From Chelatococcus sambhunathii (GTDB lineage Bacteria; Pseudomonadota; Alphaproteobacteria; Rhizobiales; Methylopilaceae), in contig JADBEO010000030.1 of assembly GCA_031316315.1 (NCBI GenBank), positions 1 to 49,839 on the forward strand: a stretch of DNA of 49,839 bases. Direction: 5' to 3'. Position numbers and translations under genes: made by a program. This document shows, piece after piece, positions 44,063 to 49,839 of this stretch (position 1 is the stretch's first letter; each line of letters opens with the position of its first letter). The notes under the pieces were generated by a model. That model did not search any database and was not told the DNA's origin. It saw only the letters and a list, made by a program, of their open reading frames with translations.

Positions 44063-44167
44063 CCGACCGTTAAGTCGCACGCGATTGTGGCTCCGGCGTC
44101 ATGGCCACTTCGCGAAAGCCGCGCTAAGTAACGCGCCGGTGAGTCTCGCAGCCGCTTTGGAGCTCAG

Positions 44168-44800
44168 ATGCTCGAGCCCGTACGCCGGAACGCACGGACG
44201 CTTCCCGGCCGCAAGCGCATCGATTTCGCGGACGAAGCGCGCTTCCTGAAATCCTGGCTCGACAAGCCGCTCGTGACCGGCGCGGTCAGCCCTTCGGGCA
44301 AAGCGCTCGCCAAGATGATGGCGCGCTATGTCGATCCCGCCATTCCCGGCTATGTGCTCGAGATCGGCCCCGGCACGGGTCCGGTCACCGAGGCGCTGAT
44401 CGAGCGCGGCGTCGCGCCGGAGCGGCTCGTGCTGATCGAATACAACGCCGAGTTCGTGCCGCTGCTGCAGAGCCGGTTTCCGGGCGTCACCGTCGTCCAG
44501 GGCGACGCCTATGCGGTCGCAGACGCGCTCGGCGGCAGGCTCGACACGCCGCTCGCCGCGACCGTGTGCAGCCTGCCTTTGCTGACCAAGCCGGTGCGCC
44601 AGCGCGTCCGGTTGCTCGACCAGTGCTTCGAGATGTCGAGGCCCGGCGCGCCCTTCATCCAGTTCACCTACGGGCTGGTTCCGCCGATACCACGCGAGGC
44701 GATCGGACTGACGAGCGCGGTCGGCTCGCCCCGCGTGTGGCTGAACCTGCCCCCGGCGCGGGTGTGGGTCTACAAGCGACCGATCCTGAAGGCGGTTTGA
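44168..44800 (+). CDS. pmtA: Phospholipid N-methyltransferase PmtA-like
   Basis: A 210-residue SAM-dependent methyltransferase that converts phosphatidylethanolamine to phosphatidylcholine. Visible are FLKSWLDKPLVTGAVSPSGK at the start, motif I VLEIGPGTGPVTEALI, EYNAEFVPLLQSRFPG, and CSLPLLTKPVR and IQFTYGLVPPIP, all typical of rhizobial PmtA. The position next to dnaJ is the conserved one in Hyphomicrobiales. Confidence 0.92.
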   Translation: MLEPVRRNARTLPGRKRIDFADEARFLKSWLDKPLVTGAVSPSGKALAKMMARYVDPAIPGYVLEIGPGTGPVTEALIERGVAPERLVLIEYNAEFVPLLQSRFPGVTVVQGDAYAVADALGGRLDTPLAATVCSLPLLTKPVRQRVRLLDQCFEMSRPGAPFIQFTYGLVPPIPREAIGLTSAVGSPRVWLNLPPARVWVYKRPILKAV

Positions 44801-44819
44801 CGCCCGGCGGCCGGAGGCG

Positions 44820-45410
44820 TCAGCCTTTCGCGCCGCCCATCTTGCCGATCATCGCCCGCATCTCGGCCATCTCGCGGCGCAGATCGTCGATGTCGTCCGT
44901 CGACTTGCCTTCCTTCGCCGGCGGCGTCTCGGCGGCGGGCTGGTCGCCGGCCTGTCCGGGGAACACGGTGAACATCCGGAACGCGCGCTCCATCATGGCG
45001 ACGTTGGCGCGCATCTGCTCCTCCACGGCGTTCTGAAACGGCGCCGCGCCCGCGCCGAACGCGCCCATGGCGTCGCGCATCTTGTGCTGGTCGCGGGTCA
45101 GCGCGCCCATCGACAGCTCGAGATACTTCGGCACGAAGCTCTGGATCGAGTCGCCGTAGAACCGGATGAGCTGCCGCAGGAAATTGATCGGCAGCAGGTT
45201 CTGGCCCTTGTTCTCCTGCTCGAAGATGATCTGCGTCAGCACCTGATGCGTGATGTCGTCGCCGCTCTTGGCGTCGACGACATGAAAGTCCTCGCCCTGC
45301 TTGACCATGGCGGCCAGATCTTCGAGCGTGACGTAGGTGCTTGTGCCCGTATTGTAGAGCCGGCGATTGGCGTACTTCTTGATCGTGATCGGATCGTTCG
45401 AGCTCGCCAT
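44820..45410 (-). CDS. phaR: Polyhydroxyalkanoate synthesis repressor PhaR
   Basis: A 196-residue regulator. The N-terminal PHB/PHA accumulation DNA-binding domain reads ITIKKYANRRLYNTGTSTYV, TLEDLAAMVKQGEDF and VLTQIIFEQENKGQNLLP; a PHB-binding helical region follows and then a disordered acidic end. PhaR senses PHB granules and represses phasin and its own gene. Start ATG 45410 gives the family N-terminus. It is divergent from the secreted protein and near phaA-phaB. Confidence 0.95.
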   Translation of the reverse strand: MASSNDPITIKKYANRRLYNTGTSTYVTLEDLAAMVKQGEDFHVVDAKSGDDITHQVLTQIIFEQENKGQNLLPINFLRQLIRFYGDSIQSFVPKYLELSMGALTRDQHKMRDAMGAFGAGAAPFQNAVEEQMRANVAMMERAFRMFTVFPGQAGDQPAAETPPAKEGKSTDDIDDLRREMAEMRAMIGKMGGAKG

Positions 45411-45511
45411 GTCGCGCCGTTCTCCGTGCACGCGGGTCGGACGGTTTCTGGCATGCAAGCCCGCCCAAGCGTTGAAACGATAGGGCGAATCCGGGAATGC
45501 GGCCACATTTT

Positions 45512-45523
45512 TGTGCAGTGCAG
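45512..45523. promoter_or_regulatory. Possible PhaR operator
   Basis: TGTGCAGTGCAG in the divergent region between phaR and the secreted protein gene. PhaR of related bacteria binds TGC-rich sites, so this could serve autoregulation. Only one short match is visible. Confidence 0.3.
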
Positions 45524-45590
45524 GCTAAAACCTTCGGACGACGCTGCGAGACCGAAACGCACGCGTCCGCGCATGCTGGGAACGAGTGAG

Positions 45591-46115
45591 ATGCGCTTGA
45601 ACCTCTTGGCCGTCGTGGGCGCGATGCTCTGGCTGGCCTCTGCTGCGGGCGCGTCGGCGGATCCGCGGAGCACTTACACGGAGCACCGCTACGCGACGTG
45701 TCCGGAGGGCAAGTCGCCGGAGCCGGGTATCGTCGAGGTGCGCCGGTGCAGCGGTCCGGGCGGCCTCGCCGTGACCTGGATGGGCGACGCCGACTCCGCG
45801 GTGATCACCTTCGGACGGTCGCCGCTGACCGAGAGCGTCGACCTCGCGGAATTCTACGAGCCGACGAACCGGATCGAATGGCGCGGCGCCTCCGCGGCCG
45901 ACCCGGCGCCCGTGTCCGCCATCGTGCGCTACCGGGTCGGCAGGTCGGTCGGCGCCCTGAAGGAGACGCGGCTCGTCGTCTACCGCATCGAGCCCTCGGG
46001 ACGCTCCTGCGTGATGGCGGTGCTGCGCGAGCCCGGCGCCAACCAGCGCGCCCGCGACGTCGTGGACGCCAAGGCCGCGACGTTCCGCTGCGGCTCCAGG
46101 CGCATCATCGAGTGA
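45591..46115 (+). CDS. Secreted hypothetical protein
   Basis: A 174-residue exported protein with a signal peptide (RLNLLAVVGAMLWLASAAGA, cleaved near ASA-D). The mature part has Cys at YATCPEG, VRRCSG, SCVMAV and FRCGS (possible disulfides) and reads as a small beta protein (LAVTWMGDADSAVITFG). No known family. I use ATG 45591 after GAGTGAG; ATG 45573 is an alternative. Confidence 0.75.
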   Translation: MRLNLLAVVGAMLWLASAAGASADPRSTYTEHRYATCPEGKSPEPGIVEVRRCSGPGGLAVTWMGDADSAVITFGRSPLTESVDLAEFYEPTNRIEWRGASAADPAPVSAIVRYRVGRSVGALKETRLVVYRIEPSGRSCVMAVLREPGANQRARDVVDAKAATFRCGSRRIIE

Positions 46116-46242
46116 CGGCCGCCGCTCAACATCGACCTAAGGCCGTCTTGACGCTCTCGGGGCGGACTCCCCAATAAGCGGGGACACCCCTCGCCGGGCG
46201 AACGACGCCCGACGCACGGACTTCCCCGAGAGGAGCATCTCC

Positions 46243-47421
<1,179 letters not shown>

Positions 47422-47522
47422 AGCCTGGAAAGATATCGGCGCGCGGAGCTTCTCGCTCCGCGCGACCCGGCTACGGGCGGCCACAAGCCCGACGCTGAAC
47501 GACATCATGGGAGGACTTGCGA

Positions 47523-48245
47523 ATGGCGCGCGTGGCGCTCGTCTCGGGCGGAACCCGGGGCATCGGCGAGGCGATCTCGATCGCCCTCAAAAAGGCCGGC
47601 TACACAGTCGCCGCCAATTACGGCGGCAATGACGAGAAGGCGAACGCCTTCAAGGCGGAGCACGGCATCGCCGTGTTCAAGTGGGACGTCGGCGACCCGC
47701 AAGCCTGCGCGGAAGGCATCGCCAAGGTCGAGGCCGAGCTTGGTCCGATCGACATCCTCGTGAACAACGCCGGCATCACCCGCGACGGCATGTTCCACAA
47801 GGCGACCTTCGAGCAGTGGCGGGAGGTCATGTCGACCAACCTCGACTCGATGTTCACCATGACCAAGCCGGTGATCGACGGCATGCGCGAGCGCGGCTTC
47901 GGCCGCATCATCAACATCACCTCGATCAACGGCCAGAAGGGCCAGATGGGCCAGGCGAACTACTCCGCCGCCAAGGCCGGCGTGATCGGCTTCACCAAGG
48001 CGCTGGCGCAGGAGAACGCCAAGAAGGGGATTACGGTGAACGCCATCGCCCCCGGCTACATCGCGACCGAGATGGTGATGGCGGTGCCGGAGAAGGTGCG
48101 CGAGAGCATTATCTCCACGATCCCGGTCGGCCGCCTCGGCGAGGCCGACGAGATCGCGGAGGCCGTGGTCTATCTCGCCAGCGACAAGGCCGGCTTCGTG
48201 ACCGGCTCGACGCTGACCATCAACGGCGGCCAGTACATCACCTGA
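47523..48245 (+). CDS. phaB: Acetoacetyl-CoA reductase
   Basis: A 240-residue short-chain dehydrogenase that reduces acetoacetyl-CoA with NADPH to (R)-3-hydroxybutyryl-CoA for PHB. The cofactor motif is LVSGGTRGIGEAIS, then DILVNNAGITRDGMFHKATF, the catalytic Ser/Tyr/Lys in NITSINGQKGQMGQ and ANYSAAKAGVIGFTKAL, and the end GSTLTINGGQYI. GGGAGG lies before ATG 47523. No PHA synthase gene (phaC) is in the window. Confidence 0.96.
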   Translation: MARVALVSGGTRGIGEAISIALKKAGYTVAANYGGNDEKANAFKAEHGIAVFKWDVGDPQACAEGIAKVEAELGPIDILVNNAGITRDGMFHKATFEQWREVMSTNLDSMFTMTKPVIDGMRERGFGRIINITSINGQKGQMGQANYSAAKAGVIGFTKALAQENAKKGITVNAIAPGYIATEMVMAVPEKVRESIISTIPVGRLGEADEIAEAVVYLASDKAGFVTGSTLTINGGQYIT

Positions 48246-48314
48246 GGTCGTCGCCGCGCCCTGCGGCGCAACGCCTCTTGTAACCGGGGCGCGGTCGGCT
48301 CCGTAATCGGAGCC

Positions 48315-48860
48315 ATGCCGCGCCCTTCGCTTTTCAGCTTCTGCTTCGGTCCCGTCGGGAAATGGCGCGTCGCCTCGATGCAGGCGGTCGTCGGACCCGC
48401 CCTGCCGCCGGCGGAGCGTCTCGCCGTGCGCGAAGGCGCTTTCGGCGACCACGCCGGCCTCGTCCTGCGCGGCGTGACCAGCAACGCCCGCTATTCGAAG
48501 CGCTCCGAACTCGACGCCCTCGCGGCGAAACAGGAAGGCCTCGGCCGGCTCGGCGCGACCTGCGCGGCGCTCATTCCGATCCGCAAGTCCGAGGCGTGGT
48601 GGGCGCTGGCGCAGGACGAGCGCCGCGCGATCATGGAGGAGCGCTCGCGCCACATCGCGATCGGGCTCGAATACCTGCCCGGCGTCGCGCGGCGCCTGCA
48701 CCATTGCCGCGAGCTCGGCGAAGCGTTCGATTTCCTGACCTGGTTCGAATATCCGCCGGAGCACGCGGAGGCGTTCGACGACCTTGTCCGGCGCCTACGC
48801 GCCACGGAGGAATGGGCCCATGTCGAGCACGAGGTCGACATCCGCCTGAGCCGCGCGTGA
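48315..48860 (+). CDS. Chlorite-dismutase-family protein
   Basis: A 181-residue protein of the chlorite dismutase-like (Cld/HemQ) superfamily. The second half matches best: AWWALAQDERRAIMEERSRH, IAIGLEYLPGVARRLHHCRE, FDFLTWFEYPPEHAEAFDDL and a final beta strand. True chlorite dismutase uses heme with a distal Arg; whether this member binds heme or has that activity cannot be told here. It stands alone after phaB, with an EamA transporter downstream. Confidence 0.8.
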   Translation: MPRPSLFSFCFGPVGKWRVASMQAVVGPALPPAERLAVREGAFGDHAGLVLRGVTSNARYSKRSELDALAAKQEGLGRLGATCAALIPIRKSEAWWALAQDERRAIMEERSRHIAIGLEYLPGVARRLHHCRELGEAFDFLTWFEYPPEHAEAFDDLVRRLRATEEWAHVEHEVDIRLSRA

Positions 48861-48892
48861 CTTGGCCGCCGCCATAGTCTAGCGACCCTTGC

Positions 48893-49804
48893 ATGCTCGG
48901 CCTGCCCCAATCCTCACGCGCGACCGCCATGGGGTTCGTCGCCATCCTGATGTGGTCGGCGCTCGCGCTGCTGACCGCCTCCACCGGCTCCACGCCGCCC
49001 TTCCTGCTGACCGCCCTCACCTTCGCGGTAGGGGGATGCCTGGGGCTGGCCGTGACGGCGACGCGTTCCGGAGGCCTCGCGGCGCTCAGGCAGCCCTGGC
49101 CGGTCTGGCTGCATGGGCTCGGCGGGCTGTTCGGCTATCACCTGCTCTACTTCTCGGCGCTCAAGCTCGCGCCGCCGGCCGAGGCCGGATCGATCTGCTA
49201 TCTCTGGCCGCTGCTGATCGTGCTGTTCTCGGCCGCGCTGCCCGGCGGCGGCCTGTCTCCGCGCCATCTCCTGGGCGCGACGCTCGGCCTCGTCGGCACG
49301 GCGCTCATCATCATGGGACGGTCGGGCGGCCTCTCCTTCGAATGGGCCTATGCGCCGGGCTACGTCGCAGCCCTGGCAGCCGCGGCCGTCTGGGCGGCCT
49401 ATTCGGTCGGCGCGCGCTGGTTCCAGTCGGTGCCGACGGAGGCGGTGACGGGCTTCTGCCTTGTCACGGCGGCGCTCGCCGCGTTGTGCCATATCGCCTT
49501 CGAGCCCTCCGTCTGGCCGGAAAGCTGGGGGGAATGGGCGGCGATCATCGCGCTCGGCGCGGGGCCGGTGGGCGCGGCGTTCTTCGCCTGGGACGTCGGC
49601 ATGAAGCGCGGCGACGTGAGGCTGCTCGGCGTCGCGGCCTACGCCTGCCCGATGCTCTCGGTGCTGCTGCTGGTCGCCGCCGGCTACGCGCAGGCGAACG
49701 CCGCCCTCATCGGAGGGTGTGCGCTGATCGTCGTCGGGGCGCTAATCGCGACGCTAAAGCGAGGTGCGGTCGCCGCCTCCCTCCCCTCGTCGAGGGGAGG
49801 GTAA
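48893..49804 (+). CDS. EamA-family (DMT) transporter
   Basis: A 303-residue membrane protein with ten hydrophobic segments in two EamA repeats (about 12-140 and 155-290). Visible are GFVAILMWSALALL, LLYFSALKLAPPAEAGSICY, LWPLLIVLFSAALPGGG and AYACPMLSVLLLVAAGYA. Members export metabolites or amino acids; the substrate is unknown. The last residues (LPSSRGG) are encoded by an intergenic-type palindromic repeat that has entered the 3' end. Confidence 0.92.
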   Translation: MLGLPQSSRATAMGFVAILMWSALALLTASTGSTPPFLLTALTFAVGGCLGLAVTATRSGGLAALRQPWPVWLHGLGGLFGYHLLYFSALKLAPPAEAGSICYLWPLLIVLFSAALPGGGLSPRHLLGATLGLVGTALIIMGRSGGLSFEWAYAPGYVAALAAAAVWAAYSVGARWFQSVPTEAVTGFCLVTAALAALCHIAFEPSVWPESWGEWAAIIALGAGPVGAAFFAWDVGMKRGDVRLLGVAAYACPMLSVLLLVAAGYAQANAALIGGCALIVVGALIATLKRGAVAASLPSSRGG

Positions 49805-49811
49805 GGGTGGG
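49779..49811. repeat. Palindromic repeat, inverted relative of the one at 11-33
   Basis: CCCTCCCCTC / GAGGGGAGGG around a GTC loop, followed by TAAGGGTGGG, the reverse complement of the flank at position 1. It overlaps the end of the EamA gene and supplies its stop codon. Confidence 0.6.
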
Positions 49812-49839
49812 GAGCGCTGGGCGTGGAGCTCTACGCCGC

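Overview
The window is GC-rich alphaproteobacterial chromosome, most likely from the Hyphomicrobiales (Rhizobiales). This is inferred from the enlarged PstA/PstC pair, the dnaK-dnaJ-pmtA order, the phaR/phaA/phaB cluster, twin-arginine island proteins and many small 'hypothetical' families typical of that order. I cannot name the genus.

Layout. (1) 1-9.4 kb is a complete phosphate-starvation block. On the minus strand it runs phoR, a three-unit Pho box, pstS-pstC-pstA-pstB-phoU-phoB; a polyphosphate kinase 2 gene is divergent from phoR. (2) tRNA-Phe at 9541-9616 carries a genomic island. A tyrosine integrase and an AlpA-like excisionase sit right against its 3' end, followed by a tightly coupled minus-strand set of small unknown genes, an XRE regulator and two twin-arginine-signal proteins (to about 15.2 kb). 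(3) 15.2-37.5 kb is a patchwork of accessory and stress genes: cold-shock protein, transglutaminase, an HWE kinase with an orphan receiver, a YjbE-like secreted protein, small acidic and membrane proteins, a serine resolvase, an ion channel, a Zn alcohol dehydrogenase, a PAS-receiver-LuxR fusion, DUF2243 and DUF892 proteins, an RTX protein and an AraC/MFS pair. It also holds several decayed genes: DUF4142, PHB-depolymerase-like, resolvase and DNA-ligase-like fragments. (4) 37.7-49.8 kb is mostly core: S8 protease, alkB, dnaK-dnaJ, pmtA, phaR, a secreted protein, phaA-phaB, a chlorite-dismutase-family protein and an EamA transporter.

How it works together. Region 1 senses and imports phosphate and stores it as polyphosphate. 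Region 4 handles protein folding, phosphatidylcholine synthesis and carbon storage as polyhydroxybutyrate. Part of region 3 looks like general-stress cargo; three sites resemble EcfG-type promoters (GGAAC-N16-nGTT).

The most interesting signal is at 24.1-24.4 kb, where no protein gene can be supported. Two tandem copies, exactly 180 bp apart, form a hairpin with an identical 14-base C-rich loop on stems of different sequence that still pair, followed by a second hairpin with a TGGGG loop and a T-rich tail. This covariation suggests a duplicated structured small RNA. Also notable are two tiny membrane proteins sharing an AGWIN motif, a mini-gene homologous to the YjbE-like protein lying head-to-head on an island gene, a transglutaminase that seems to start at CTG three codons after an in-frame stop, and two direct resolvase copies bracketing about 12 kb.
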